A stretch of 64,000 nucleotides of DNA from positions 1-64,000 of the forward strand of contig JAVBOL010000001.1 of assembly GCA_031550615.1 (NCBI GenBank), written 5' to 3'. Made by a program: the position numbers and the translations under genes. Source of the stretch: JAVBOW01 sp031550615. GTDB lineage: Bacteria > Bacteroidota > Bacteroidia > Bacteroidales > Rikenellaceae. Under the pieces are notes generated by a model. That model searched no databases. It saw only the letters and a list, made by a program, of their open reading frames with translations, and was not told the origin of the DNA. This document shows, in pieces, positions 6,898 to 15,528 of this stretch (positions within the stretch are counted from its first letter, which is position 1; each line of letters opens with the position of its first letter).

Positions 6898-7614
6898 CTA
6901 TTGCGGCTGGACCACCTCGTAGCCAGATTTCACGGGTTGGTACCAGGTACCGTTGTAGACCATGTATTTCTGGCCGTCGACGGTCTTCTGCTCCGCCCCG
7001 TCGGGCAGGTGCTCGACCGTGGCGCCCAGGGGTGGTTGCACCGTGGTGTAGTCGCCCGAGGTCTTGACGTAGAACGCACCGCCGTAGTAATAGTACTTCT
7101 GTCCGTTGATCTCGACCTTGACGGCGCCGCTCGGCAGCGAGGGTACGGTGGCGCCGACGGGAGGCGGCACGACTTTATACCCGCCGTCGGACTTCTCGTA
7201 ATATTCGCCGTTGTCGTAGTGGTACGAGTGGTCGGCCACGGTAATGACTATCGCCGCCGTGGTTAGCCCGACCACGATGGCGCCCACCGGATTCCAGTAA
7301 GGTCCCCATGAGTAGGGCACGAACGGATGGTAGTAATACGGCACAGGGGGAATGAAAGGACGCACGGGCACCACGGGCACCGGGCGCGGATATGGAACGG
7401 GCACAGGAACGGGCCGCGGATAGGGGTAAGGCACCGGCCTGGGAACCGGAGGTGGCACAGGGTGCGGTACGGGTCTTGGCGCGGGGTAGGAGTGCGGCAC
7501 CGGTCGGGGCGCGACGCGGCGATGCACCACTTCACGGTGCTGCGCCACCAGGGCGGGGGAGGCGAGGATAAGCGAGGCGGCGGCGATGGCCGCAAGCGGG
7601 AATATGCGTTGCAT
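6898..7614 (-). CDS. Proline-rich exported protein, DUF6515-like
   Basis: The protein has 238 residues. A signal peptide (about 1-24, ending ALVAQ) precedes a Pro/Val/Arg/Tyr-rich tract (about 30-92, repeating PVP, PRPVP and PYP). One hydrophobic segment (about 110-126, GAIVVGLTTAAIVITVAD) comes next. The C-terminus has two and a half tandem repeats of about 45 residues, each with a Tyr-rich xYYxxGxxYxK core followed by a P(P/L)GATVxxLPxGA turn. The architecture resembles DUF6515 proteins; no biochemical role is known to me. The PV-rich tract may span the periplasm or wall (inference). It is a single gene with its own terminator. Confidence 0.65.
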   Translation of the reverse strand: MQRIFPLAAIAAASLILASPALVAQHREVVHRRVAPRPVPHSYPAPRPVPHPVPPPVPRPVPYPYPRPVPVPVPYPRPVPVVPVRPFIPPVPYYYHPFVPYSWGPYWNPVGAIVVGLTTAAIVITVADHSYHYDNGEYYEKSDGGYKVVPPPVGATVPSLPSGAVKVEINGQKYYYYGGAFYVKTSGDYTTVQPPLGATVEHLPDGAEQKTVDGQKYMVYNGTWYQPVKSGYEVVQPQ

Positions 7615-7661
7615 GTCAGAAAGGTTTTAGCCCCTTAGCAGCATACAACGTGCCAAAACGG

Positions 7662-8210
7662 TTACCGCAGTTTGGTCTTATAGTCCGCCGAGAACTTGCC
7701 TTTGCTCATCGAGTTGAGTTTCCCGCGGATCATGGTCTTGCGGATCGGGGAGATGCGGTCGGTGAAGACTGTGCTTTGCAGGTGGTCGTACTCGTGCTGT
7801 ATGACGCGTGCAGGATAGCCCGTGTACTCCTCGTCGCGGTCATTCCACTGCGCGTCCTTGTAGCGGATGCGCACCGAAACCGGACGCGCCACGTTTTCGT
7901 GTATCCCTGGAATGCTCAGGCACCCTTCCTCGGAGTCCACGACCTCGTCAGAGGCCCAATATATCTCGGGATTGATGAACACCTTGCGGAAGTCAGCCAG
8001 CGAGGGCTCCTCGTCGGCGTACATCGTCAGGTCGACCACAAAGAGCCTCAGCGCCATTCCGATCTGGGGCGCGGCCAACCCCACGCCCGAGGCGTGGCGC
8101 ATGGTTTCGAACATGTTTTCGACCAGATCCCCGGTCACCTGTTCCGGGGCGGCGTCGGCGGCGTCCTGGCGCAGCACGCCCGAGCCGTAAACGTAAATCG
8201 GATATATCAT
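7662..8210 (-). CDS. def: Peptide deformylase
   Basis: This metalloenzyme removes the N-formyl group from nascent proteins. I use the ATG at 8210, giving 182 residues; the longer frame starts with TTG. All three signature motifs are present: GVGLAAPQIG (about residue 42), EGCLSIPG (about 95) and HEYDHLQ (about 139), whose Cys and two His bind the metal and whose Glu is catalytic. Length is typical. The neighbour ruvX is on the same strand, separated by an AT-rich inverted-repeat element at 8216-8331. Confidence 0.97.
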   Translation of the reverse strand: MIYPIYVYGSGVLRQDAADAAPEQVTGDLVENMFETMRHASGVGLAAPQIGMALRLFVVDLTMYADEEPSLADFRKVFINPEIYWASDEVVDSEEGCLSIPGIHENVARPVSVRIRYKDAQWNDRDEEYTGYPARVIQHEYDHLQSTVFTDRISPIRKTMIRGKLNSMSKGKFSADYKTKLR

Positions 8211-8215
8211 TTTCA

Positions 8216-8331
8216 AATTATGAATTATGAATTATGAATTATTGAGTGATGAATTTTGAATTGATGCCGACCGTCGGTAACGGGTATACGCCGTGTTTAA
8301 TTCATAATTCATCGTTTATAATTCATAATTT
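8216..8331. repeat. AATTATGAATTATGA inverted-repeat element, copy 1
   Basis: A run of three to four AATTATG units (8216-8243) is matched in inverted form by TTAATTCATAATTCAT and ATAATTCATAATTT (8298-8331), with a GC-richer centre of about 55 bases. The right arm contains the ruvX stop codon. Related sequence occurs at 23825-23850 and 26190-26281. It looks like a small non-coding repeat able to form a hairpin or terminator. Confidence 0.7.
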
Positions 8332-8733
8332 CTCCATGTAGCTTTGTAAAATTATCGTCGCGCTCACCCTGTCGACGAGCGCCTTTTCGCGGCGGGCCAT
8401 CTTTTTGACCCCGCCCTCTATTATCGCCCTTTGCGCCATCACCGAGGTGAATCGCTCGTCGTGGTAGACAACCTCCATCGCGGGGTGGCGCGCACGCAGC
8501 TTTTTGACGAAAGGCTCGATATGGCGGAAACTCTCCGACGGGGTGCCGTCCATCTGCCTGGGCATGCCCACCACTACCGTATCAACGGCCTCGCGGGCGA
8601 AATAATTGTCCAGGAATGCGGCCAGCGTGTGCGTGGGTACGGTGTCCAGCGCCCCAGCGATAAGCCGCAGCGGGTCGCTTACCGCAATTCCGGTACGCTT
8701 TGTGCCGTAATCTATCGCCAGAATTCTTGCCAT
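8323..8733 (-). CDS. ruvX: Putative pre-16S rRNA nuclease / Holliday junction resolvase-like, YqgF family
   Basis: I take the ATG at 8733, giving 136 residues; the longer frame begins with TTG. The RNase H-like fold is evident from ILAIDYGTKRTGIAVSDP at the N-terminus (catalytic Asp), VVVGMPRQMDGTPSE near residue 55 and YHDERFTSVMAQR near residue 88. A C-terminal Asp follows in ALVDRVSATIIL. The family processes the 16S rRNA 5' end and was first proposed as a resolvase. Length is typical. The stop lies within an AT-rich repeat arm. Confidence 0.93.
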   Translation of the reverse strand: MARILAIDYGTKRTGIAVSDPLRLIAGALDTVPTHTLAAFLDNYFAREAVDTVVVGMPRQMDGTPSESFRHIEPFVKKLRARHPAMEVVYHDERFTSVMAQRAIIEGGVKKMARREKALVDRVSATIILQSYMEKL

Positions 8734-8796
8734 AACGTGCGGCAAAATTACAACATTATTATTACATTTGTCCCTCTATATTAATATAACTGAAAG

Positions 8797-10338
8797 ATGA
8801 CACAGGAAGAGCTGTTCAAAAAGCTGATAGCGCACAGCAAGGAATACGGATTTATTTTCCCTTCGAGCGAGATATACGACGGACTGAGTGCCGTTTACGA
8901 CTACGGCCAACTGGGCGTGGAACTCAAGAACAACATCAAGCGTTACTGGTGGGATTCGATGACCAAGCTCAACGACAACATCGTGGGCATCGACGCCGCC
9001 ATCTTCATGCACCCCAGGACCTGGGAGGCATCGGGACACGTGGGCGCTTTCAATGATCCGCTGATCGACAACAAGGACAGCAAGAAGCGTTACCGCGCCG
9101 ACGTGCTGATCGAGGAGTGGCTCGCCAAGCAGGACGATAAGATAGAGAAGGAGGTCGAGAAGGGCCGCAAGCGTTTCGCCGAGAGTTTCGACGAAGGGCA
9201 ATTCCGCGCCACCAACGCCCGTGTGGTCGAGATAGCCGAAAAGCGCGGGGCCATCCATGCACGCATGGTAGCCGCCCTGACCGAGAGCAACCTCGACGAG
9301 TTGCGCCAGATCATCCTCGACTGCGAAGTGGTGTGCCCCATATCAGGCACACGCAACTGGACCGAGGTGCGCCAGTTCAACCTGATGTTCGAAACCAAAA
9401 TAGGCGCTGCGTCAGACGGCGCGAGCACCATATACCTGCGCCCCGAAACGGCGCAGGGCATTTTCGTAAACTTCCTTAACGTGCAGAAGACGGGCCGCAT
9501 GAAGATACCCTTCGGTATCGCCCAGATCGGCAAGGCCTTCCGCAACGAGATCGTGGCGCGCCAGTTCATCTTCCGCATGAGGGAGTTCGAACAGATGGAG
9601 ATGCAGTTCTTCGTGCGCCCCGGCGAGGAGATGGAGTGGTACGAGAAGTGGAAAGCCACCCGCATGAGCTGGCACCGCGCCCTGGGCTTCGGCGACGATC
9701 GCTACCGTTTCCACGACCACGACAAGCTGGCCCACTACGCCAACGCCGCCGCCGACGTCGAGTTCAACTTCCCCTTCGGATTCAAGGAGGTCGAGGGTAT
9801 ACACTCGCGCACCGATTTCGATTTGGGCAACCATCAGAAGTTCTCGGGCAAAAAGATACAGTATTTCGACACCGAGGCCGGCGAGAGCTACGTGCCCTAC
9901 GTCGTCGAAACTTCGATAGGCGTCGACCGCATGGTGCTTCAGGTGCTTTCCGCCGCTTATACCGAGGAGGCCCTCGAAGAGGGTGACGAAAGGGTCGTGC
10001 TGCGCATCCCCGCGCCGCTTGCCCCGGTCAAGGTGGCCGTTTTCCCGCTCGTCAAGAAGCACGGGCTTCCCGAGGCCGCACAGGCTATCGTCGAAGCGCT
10101 GAAATTCGACTACATGGTGCAGTACGACGAGAAGGACAGCATCGGCAAGCGCTACCGCCGCCAGGACGCCATCGGCACCCCGCTGTGTATCACCGTCGAC
10201 CACCAGACCCTCGAAGATGCGACCGTTACGGTGCGTTACCGCGACTCGATGCAGCAGTTGCGCGTGGCCGTAGCCGACCTGCCGAGCCTGGTCGAAGGGC
10301 ACGTGAGCATGCGCCAGCTCTTCTCGAAGCTCGTATAG
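8797..10338 (+). CDS. glyQS: Glycyl-tRNA synthetase, single-chain (class II) type
   Basis: This enzyme charges tRNA-Gly with glycine. At 513 residues it is the one-chain alpha2 type. It starts with LIAHSKEYGFIFPSSEIYDG and has the class II motifs: ARQFIFRMREFEQMEMQFF (motif 2 region, about 268-286) and SIGVDRMVLQVLSAAY (motif 3 region, about 372-387). The C-terminal anticodon-binding domain (about 408-513) begins PLAPVKVAVFPLVKK. A TACATTTG promoter box lies at 8763-8770. It is the first gene of a run with coaD, lpxD and ruvC spaced by a few bases. Confidence 0.96.
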   Translation: MTQEELFKKLIAHSKEYGFIFPSSEIYDGLSAVYDYGQLGVELKNNIKRYWWDSMTKLNDNIVGIDAAIFMHPRTWEASGHVGAFNDPLIDNKDSKKRYRADVLIEEWLAKQDDKIEKEVEKGRKRFAESFDEGQFRATNARVVEIAEKRGAIHARMVAALTESNLDELRQIILDCEVVCPISGTRNWTEVRQFNLMFETKIGAASDGASTIYLRPETAQGIFVNFLNVQKTGRMKIPFGIAQIGKAFRNEIVARQFIFRMREFEQMEMQFFVRPGEEMEWYEKWKATRMSWHRALGFGDDRYRFHDHDKLAHYANAAADVEFNFPFGFKEVEGIHSRTDFDLGNHQKFSGKKIQYFDTEAGESYVPYVVETSIGVDRMVLQVLSAAYTEEALEEGDERVVLRIPAPLAPVKVAVFPLVKKHGLPEAAQAIVEALKFDYMVQYDEKDSIGKRYRRQDAIGTPLCITVDHQTLEDATVTVRYRDSMQQLRVAVADLPSLVEGHVSMRQLFSKLV

Positions 10339-10342
10339 AACC

Positions 10343-10813
10343 ATGGACAGGGTAGCCCTTTTTCCCGGATCTTTCGACCCCTTCACGCTCGGCCACCAGG
10401 CTATCGTGGAGCAGGGTTTGCGCATCTTCGACCGCATAGTGGTCGGGGTGGGGTGCAACCTTGAAAAACGCGGGCTGCTGACCGTGGATAACCGCCGCCG
10501 GTTGATAGAGGATATCTTCCGCGACGAATCCCGCGTGAGCGTGTCGATCTACGAGGGCCTGACGGGCGACCATTGCCGCGAAATGGGAATACCATTCATA
10601 CTCAGGGGTATGCGCAACACGGTCGACTATGAGTACGAGCGCGGCGTGATGATGGTCAACCAGAGGCTCTATCCCGAGATCACCACCGTGCTGCTGTTCA
10701 CCCCGCCCGAATATGTGGCCATATCGTCGAGCGTGATACGCGAACTGTGCGCCTTCGGACGCGACCCGCAGGAGTTGATGCCCCAAAACGTCGAAATAAA
10801 AGATTACCTTTAG
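10343..10813 (+). CDS. coaD: Pantetheine-phosphate adenylyltransferase
   Basis: This enzyme joins AMP from ATP to 4'-phosphopantetheine in coenzyme A synthesis. It has 156 residues. The nucleotidyltransferase signature PGSFDPFTLGH is at residues 8-18, and the C-terminal IsSSxIRE motif reads ISSSVIREL. FILRGMRNTVDYEYE matches the family's substrate loop. It starts four bases after glyQS stops and is followed two bases later by lpxD, so all are probably co-transcribed. Confidence 0.96.
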   Translation: MDRVALFPGSFDPFTLGHQAIVEQGLRIFDRIVVGVGCNLEKRGLLTVDNRRRLIEDIFRDESRVSVSIYEGLTGDHCREMGIPFILRGMRNTVDYEYERGVMMVNQRLYPEITTVLLFTPPEYVAISSSVIRELCAFGRDPQELMPQNVEIKDYL

Positions 10814-10815
10814 AT

Positions 10816-11871
10816 ATGGAATTTACACTCGAAATGGTAGCGGCTTTCTTAGGTGGAGAGCTGATAGGTGATAAAAACCTCAAAGTAAATACGATAGCCA
10901 AGATCGAAGAGGCAGGTGCAGGTGCGCTCTGTTTCCTCTCGAATATGAAATACGAGCCCCATATCTACACCACGGGCGCTACAGCTGTGATCGTGAACCG
11001 CGATTTCACCCCCTCGCAGCCCGTGAGTGCGGCGCTGATAAAGGTCGACGACGCCTACGGCGCATTCGCCAAACTGCTGGAACTCTACATAGCCAACAAA
11101 CCGCGCAAGAGCGGGGTCAGCCCCCTTGCCTCGATAGACCCCAAAGCCGAAGTGGGCGAGGGCTGCTACGTGGGCGAATTCGCGGTCGTAAGCCCCGGGG
11201 CGAAACTCGGCAAGGGTTGCCGCATATATCCGGGTGTCTACCTGGGCGACAACGTGCGGGTGGGCGACAATGCGCTGCTGATGCCCGGCGTGGTGGTATA
11301 TGAGGAGTGCGTGCTGGGTGATAACGTGACGATCCACTCGGGTACGGTGATCGGTGCCGACGGCTTCGGATTCGCGCCCAACGCCTCGGGCGGCTACGAC
11401 AAGATACCACAGATCGGCAACGTGGTGATCGAGGACGGCGTGGAGATAGGCGCCAACACCTGCATCGACCGCGCCACGATGGGCTCGACCGTCATACATA
11501 AGGGTGCGAAACTGGACAACCTGATCCAGATCGCGCACAACGTCACTTTGGGCGAGAATTCGGTATTCGCCGCCCAGGTGGGCATCGCCGGATCGACCCA
11601 TGTGGGCGCGAACTGCATGTTCGGCGGCCAGGTGGGCACCGTGGGCCATATCACCATCGGCGACCGCGTGAATCTGGGATCCAAGACCGGGGTGTCGAAC
11701 AACATAGCCGACGGCGAAACCCACATGGGTTACCCGAGCCAGCCCATATCGAAATTCCATCGCTCTAACGCCGTGATCCGCAACCTGCCCGAGTTGAGCA
11801 GCAAGGTCAATAAGCTCGAAAAGGAACTTGCCGCGCTGAAGGACCTGCTCTCGCAGCAGGGGAATAAATAA
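10816..11871 (+). CDS. lpxD: UDP-3-O-(3-hydroxyacyl)glucosamine N-acyltransferase
   Basis: LpxD adds the second 3-hydroxyacyl chain in lipid A synthesis. I use the ATG at 10816 (351 residues); an upstream in-frame extension would overlap coaD by 67 bases. An N-terminal uridine-binding domain (about 1-100) precedes a left-handed beta-helix of hexapeptide repeats (about 104-310). IQIAHNVTLG carries the catalytic His, and a C-terminal helix (about 322-348) follows. In many Bacteroidales lpxD is next to lpxC/fabZ; here ruvC follows instead. Confidence 0.96.
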   Translation: MEFTLEMVAAFLGGELIGDKNLKVNTIAKIEEAGAGALCFLSNMKYEPHIYTTGATAVIVNRDFTPSQPVSAALIKVDDAYGAFAKLLELYIANKPRKSGVSPLASIDPKAEVGEGCYVGEFAVVSPGAKLGKGCRIYPGVYLGDNVRVGDNALLMPGVVVYEECVLGDNVTIHSGTVIGADGFGFAPNASGGYDKIPQIGNVVIEDGVEIGANTCIDRATMGSTVIHKGAKLDNLIQIAHNVTLGENSVFAAQVGIAGSTHVGANCMFGGQVGTVGHITIGDRVNLGSKTGVSNNIADGETHMGYPSQPISKFHRSNAVIRNLPELSSKVNKLEKELAALKDLLSQQGNK

Positions 11872-11874
11872 CGC

Positions 11875-12450
11875 ATGGCCGGCAGCCCGAAAATAATCCT
11901 GGGCATAGACCCCGGCACCAACTGGGCCGGCTACGGGGTGATAGAGGTGTGCACCGGCAAGATGCGCAGCATCGAGTTGGGCGATATCGACATGCACCTG
12001 CTCAAAGACCCCTATTCAAAGTTGCGCACCCTTTTTAACGAAGTGTCGATCATAATCGAGCGGGTAAAGCCCGACGAGGTGGCCCTCGAATCGCCTTTTT
12101 TCGGTGAGAACGTGCAGAGCATGCTCAAGCTGGGGCGCGCCCAGGGGGTTGCTATGGCCGCGGCGCTGGCCCGTGGCATACCCGTCTTCGAATATGCCCC
12201 CAGGCGCATCAAACAATCCATAACGGGAGGCGGCAGCGCCTCGAAGGAGCAGGTGGCCGCCCTGCTGCGCAGCATGCTGGGAGTGGACTACAACCCTCGC
12301 CGCCTGGACGCCACGGACGGGCTGGCGGTGGCCGTCTGCCACCACTTCATAAGTGGCTCGGTGGTGCCAGCACCCGCGAAAAAGGCCAGGACGAAGACCC
12401 AAAGCTGGGAATCCTTCCTGGCCCAGAATCCCGGCAGGGTCAAAAAATAA
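11875..12450 (+). CDS. ruvC: Crossover junction endodeoxyribonuclease RuvC
   Basis: RuvC resolves Holliday junctions with RuvAB. The 191-residue protein shows ILGIDPGTNWAGYGVIE (first catalytic Asp near residue 12), ALESPFFGENVQSMLKLG (Glu), APRRIKQSITGGGSASKEQV and DATDGLAVAVCHH with the last acidic residues. The basic C-terminal tail of about 30 residues is slightly longer than in E. coli. It begins three bases after lpxD and ends the run. Between its stop and the receptor gene, 12451-12524 is GC-rich with no feature seen. Confidence 0.95.
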   Translation: MAGSPKIILGIDPGTNWAGYGVIEVCTGKMRSIELGDIDMHLLKDPYSKLRTLFNEVSIIIERVKPDEVALESPFFGENVQSMLKLGRAQGVAMAAALARGIPVFEYAPRRIKQSITGGGSASKEQVAALLRSMLGVDYNPRRLDATDGLAVAVCHHFISGSVVPAPAKKARTKTQSWESFLAQNPGRVKK

Positions 12451-12524
12451 CCCGTCCGGCGTCCCGGCGGTCTCTGCGGCCCCGGAGTCTACAACCGCAA
12501 ACCGACCCCCTGCGCTCCCGGCGT

Positions 12525-14540
12525 CTACAACCGCAGACCGACCCCGGCGCTCAGCCAGCGTCCCGGCTGCCGCAATCCCGCGTAATCGGAATATCGTTTG
12601 TCGAGCAGGTTATTCGCGCGGATAAAGACCTTCGTCCGGGGATTTTCCCACGTGAGGCCCGCGTCGAGGACCATAAATGGCGCGAAGTCCTTTAAATTGC
12701 CCGAGAGGTTGTCCACGTAGCTGCCCGCCCGGTCGTAGAGCGTCGCGCTCCAGGTCATCTTCACATTGCGGGGCCACAGGCGATGCTCCAGGACCGCGTT
12801 GAGCTTATGCTTCAGGTAATCAGTTATGTATGAGGTCGTGCGCGGCGCGGCGGCAAGCTTAGAGTACATGTACGAATAGCCAGCCCCGAGGTGCCGGACC
12901 AGCGCAGCGGGGTTGTCGCGCCCGGGCGTCCATTCTGCCGCTATTTCCGCTCCTGCGGCGTCCACGCGGTTGTAATTCATGCACTTGGATGTCGATTGCC
13001 CCTCGGTGTAGACCCAGTCTATCAGGTCTGTCGCCCGGCGTGCGAATATGTTGGCACTTGCCCTCCATGCCCTTCCCGCCGTTTTTATCCCCATCTCGGC
13101 CGTGACGGCCTTTTCGGGTTTCAGGTCTGGGTTGGCCTGGTGGGTCTTGCTGTTGTAGAACAGGTCGGTGAAGGTGGGTAGGCGCAGCGACTGGTTCGCG
13201 GCGGCGTAGAGGGCGGCGTGCGGCGAAAGTTTGGCGCGCACGTCGCCGGCCATGCACCAATGGCTGCCGTAGTCGTCGCTGCGGTGCAACGAAACCCCCG
13301 CGTTGGCGGCGATGCCCCGGGCTGTGTAGCCCTGCGAAAGCAATACCCTGAGCAGGTTGCGCTCCGTGCCGTGGTCGTACCATGCGCCTTTTTCGAACGG
13401 CACGCGGCGCGGATCAGCCGTCGGGTAGCCCAGCACGTTGCTCTCGATGCCCTCGCGGCGCAACTCGGCGTCCAGGGTCGTCGTGCCTAACGGGGTGTGC
13501 AGTTTTATGTCGGCCTGTGCGCCGCCTACCTGCGTGCAGTGGTAGTTGTGCCCGGCGTACCAGTCGGGGGATTCGCCCCGGAACAGCTCGAAACGGTCGA
13601 AATGCGTGCGGTGATAGAGGGCTGCCGAGAGCTCGGCGCGCCGCAGGGCCTTTTGCCAGCGCACGCTGCCAAGGAATGTGCGCGTGTGTTCGAACTGCTC
13701 GGGGTAGGCGAAAGAGTAGAACCCGTTGGCGCCGTAGGGCTTGTCCTGCCACCCGGCCTGGGCCTGCCATGTGCCCGCGCGTCCCGAACGCGTGAAAAAG
13801 GCGTATAAGTTTGTAGTCTGGAAATCGGTGTTGGCCGAATAGCCGTCGCTGCGGGTGTGTGATGCGGCCAGCATGCCGCCCCATTTTTTCCCTCCGGCAG
13901 ATGCGCGCCCACGTGCGCCAAAGTAGCCGTACCCGCCGCCTTCGAGGGATAGTTGCGCTCCCGGCACGGAGCGCTCCGCGGTGGAGATATTCAGCGCCCC
14001 GCCTATTGCGCCGGGAGCGGAGAGCCCCTGTAGCACTTCGATGCACCCGACCCCGGAAAGGTCTATAGGCAGATCGAGGGAGTAGTGCCCTGTCTGGGGA
14101 TCGCTGAAATTGATGCCGTTTAAAAGAACCTGTGTGCGGTCGAATCCTGCTCCCCGCACCGAGAGGTCTGCCTGTGTGCCCAGGGGGCCGCGTTGCCGCA
14201 GGTCGACACCCGGCAGGGTGCGCAGCAGCTCGTTGATCCCGGGCGAAGGGGCCCGCTCGATATCCTCGCGCGAGGCCGTGGCCAGCACGCGAACCACATT
14301 CGGCAGCGCGTCTTCCCGCTGCCCGGCGACTACTACCTCGCCGATGTCATAGTCGCCCCCCGCGCGGCGCACCGTGTCTGCCTGTACCCCGGCTGCCGAG
14401 AGCCCGCCCAGGGTGACGATGGACATCGACACGCTCAGCACGCCGATATTAACGACGCGGTGCATCGAATTGAACGAGGCATAGGAAGCCCGCGTCCAGC
14501 GCGAAAAGATGAAATGACGTTTTTGTTTTTTTTGTTTCAT
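12525..14540 (-). CDS. TonB-dependent outer-membrane receptor (BtuB-like size)
   Basis: I start at the ATG at 14540 (671 residues; a tandem ATG at 14543 is possible). The N-terminus is long and basic (MKQKKQKRHFIFSRWTR), then a signal sequence, a style common in Bacteroidota receptors of this type. A TonB-box-like IGEVVVAGQRED lies near residue 66. The plug (about 75-190) contains INELLRTLPGVDLRQRGP and DLSVRGAGFDRTQVLLNGI, and a 22-strand-type barrel follows to the C-terminal GRWLSAGVGLRL. No carboxypeptidase-like domain and no SusD partner are present, so it is not a SusC. The ligand (vitamin B12, siderophore or other) cannot be told; no cobalamin riboswitch was seen. Confidence 0.88.
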   Translation of the reverse strand: MKQKKQKRHFIFSRWTRASYASFNSMHRVVNIGVLSVSMSIVTLGGLSAAGVQADTVRRAGGDYDIGEVVVAGQREDALPNVVRVLATASREDIERAPSPGINELLRTLPGVDLRQRGPLGTQADLSVRGAGFDRTQVLLNGINFSDPQTGHYSLDLPIDLSGVGCIEVLQGLSAPGAIGGALNISTAERSVPGAQLSLEGGGYGYFGARGRASAGGKKWGGMLAASHTRSDGYSANTDFQTTNLYAFFTRSGRAGTWQAQAGWQDKPYGANGFYSFAYPEQFEHTRTFLGSVRWQKALRRAELSAALYHRTHFDRFELFRGESPDWYAGHNYHCTQVGGAQADIKLHTPLGTTTLDAELRREGIESNVLGYPTADPRRVPFEKGAWYDHGTERNLLRVLLSQGYTARGIAANAGVSLHRSDDYGSHWCMAGDVRAKLSPHAALYAAANQSLRLPTFTDLFYNSKTHQANPDLKPEKAVTAEMGIKTAGRAWRASANIFARRATDLIDWVYTEGQSTSKCMNYNRVDAAGAEIAAEWTPGRDNPAALVRHLGAGYSYMYSKLAAAPRTTSYITDYLKHKLNAVLEHRLWPRNVKMTWSATLYDRAGSYVDNLSGNLKDFAPFMVLDAGLTWENPRTKVFIRANNLLDKRYSDYAGLRQPGRWLSAGVGLRL

Positions 14541-14556
14541 CATTAAAAAAATAAAG

Positions 14557-14638
14557 GCAAGGGTGAATTCCCTTGCTTGCCTATATTTTTTCGCCAAAAC
14601 CAACGGTTTTGACACAAATCCCCCTCGTAGGAGGGGGA
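14557..14638 (-). promoter_or_regulatory. Leader with three short hairpins upstream of the TonB receptor
   Basis: Three hairpins lie between the receptor start and the tRNA: GCAAGGG/CCCTTGC (14557-14576), CAAAACC/GGTTTTG (14595-14611) and TCCCCCTC/GAGGGGGA (14619-14638). The first is close to the start codon and could affect initiation. None resembles a riboswitch I know. The last, followed by a further G-run, may be the tRNA terminator. Confidence 0.35.
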
Positions 14639-14661
14639 CTTAGGGGGTGTGTCGGTTATCG

Positions 14662-14735
14662 TGATCTCGGCGGGGCTCGAACCCACGACCGTCAGATTAG
14701 AAATCTGATGCTCTATCCAACTGAGCTACGAGACC
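14662..14735 (-). tRNA. tRNA-Arg (anticodon TCT)
   Basis: The cloverleaf closes fully. The acceptor GGTCTCG pairs with CGAGATC, a standard D arm reads GCTCAGTTGGATAGAGC, and the anticodon stem TCAGA/TCTGA surrounds loop TTTCTAA with TCT at 34-36. The T arm is GTGGG TTCGAGC CCCGC. The discriminator is A and CCA is not encoded. It decodes AGA. Confidence 0.96.
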
Positions 14736-14789
14736 CGTCGCCGTTTAAGCGGATGCAAAAATAGCTTTTTACTTTATATTATGCAACGT

Positions 14790-15485
14790 TTATAGCCCGG
14801 CCTTTTGGCAATATGCCTTATATTTCACCATTACCTTGTCGACGAAGGCCAGGGTTTGCCCGCTGCCGTTGAACCGGCCGCATTTGACCACTTCGTCCTG
14901 GGCGAAGCCGGGGTCGGATTTAAGGCGCAGATAGGCCGACACGTCCTCCCAGCTGTTCGGGTCGCCGCCGTACTTGCTTGCCAGCTTGCGGGCGTCCAGA
15001 ACGTGTCCAACCCCGCCGTTATAGCATGCCAGCATGATCTTCAGGCGGTCCTCTTCGCTTGCGCCGCCCATGCGCAGCGATTGTTTGATGCACGTGAGCA
15101 CCTTGGCCGCAAGGGTCACGTTTGTGTGCGGGTCCATTATGTGCTGCTCGCTGACGTTGTAGCTGCGGGCTACGGCGGGCATGATTTGCATGAGTCCGCG
15201 CGCGCCCCTGTCGGAGATCACGTCGGCCTGGAACCGCGATTCGTTGTACGCTATGGCCGAAAGGAGGCGCCAGTCGTGGCCTTCGCGGTTGCCGACCTCG
15301 CGCAGCAGTTCGTCATAGCGGGATATGTCCCAATCCATGTCGACCTGGTATCCCAGGGGATGGTATCCCCATGTCGAGGATAGCCGCATAAACGCGGTGT
15401 TGTCGCCCGTGTTGCCGACGGATTGGCATAAAAGGAAGAACGTGGCGAATATCGCCGTTAAAATACAGTTTTGCCTGTAACGCAT
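14790..15485 (-). CDS. Lytic transglycosylase (SLT domain)
   Basis: The 231-residue exported murein hydrolase has an N-terminal hydrophobic signal (about 8-22). The SLT domain (about 62-200) has the catalytic Glu in SAIAYNESRFQADVISDRG, then GARGLMQIMP and a lysozyme-like AcYNgG motif read as LACYNGGVGHVLDARKL. It cleaves peptidoglycan between MurNAc and GlcNAc with formation of anhydroMurNAc. It lies 43 bases downstream of the putative porin on the same strand and may share its transcript. Other MltF/MltC features such as a solute-binding domain are absent. Confidence 0.92.
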   Translation of the reverse strand: MRYRQNCILTAIFATFFLLCQSVGNTGDNTAFMRLSSTWGYHPLGYQVDMDWDISRYDELLREVGNREGHDWRLLSAIAYNESRFQADVISDRGARGLMQIMPAVARSYNVSEQHIMDPHTNVTLAAKVLTCIKQSLRMGGASEEDRLKIMLACYNGGVGHVLDARKLASKYGGDPNSWEDVSAYLRLKSDPGFAQDEVVKCGRFNGSGQTLAFVDKVMVKYKAYCQKAGL

Positions 15486-15528
15486 TTTGGGTTGTCTTTT
15501 CGGGCAGCCTTCGTGCGATGCAAAGGGG

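Noticed and set aside
14541..14661. Cobalamin or other riboswitch upstream of the TonB receptor.
   Set aside because: Only three short simple hairpins are present; no conserved riboswitch core could be seen.
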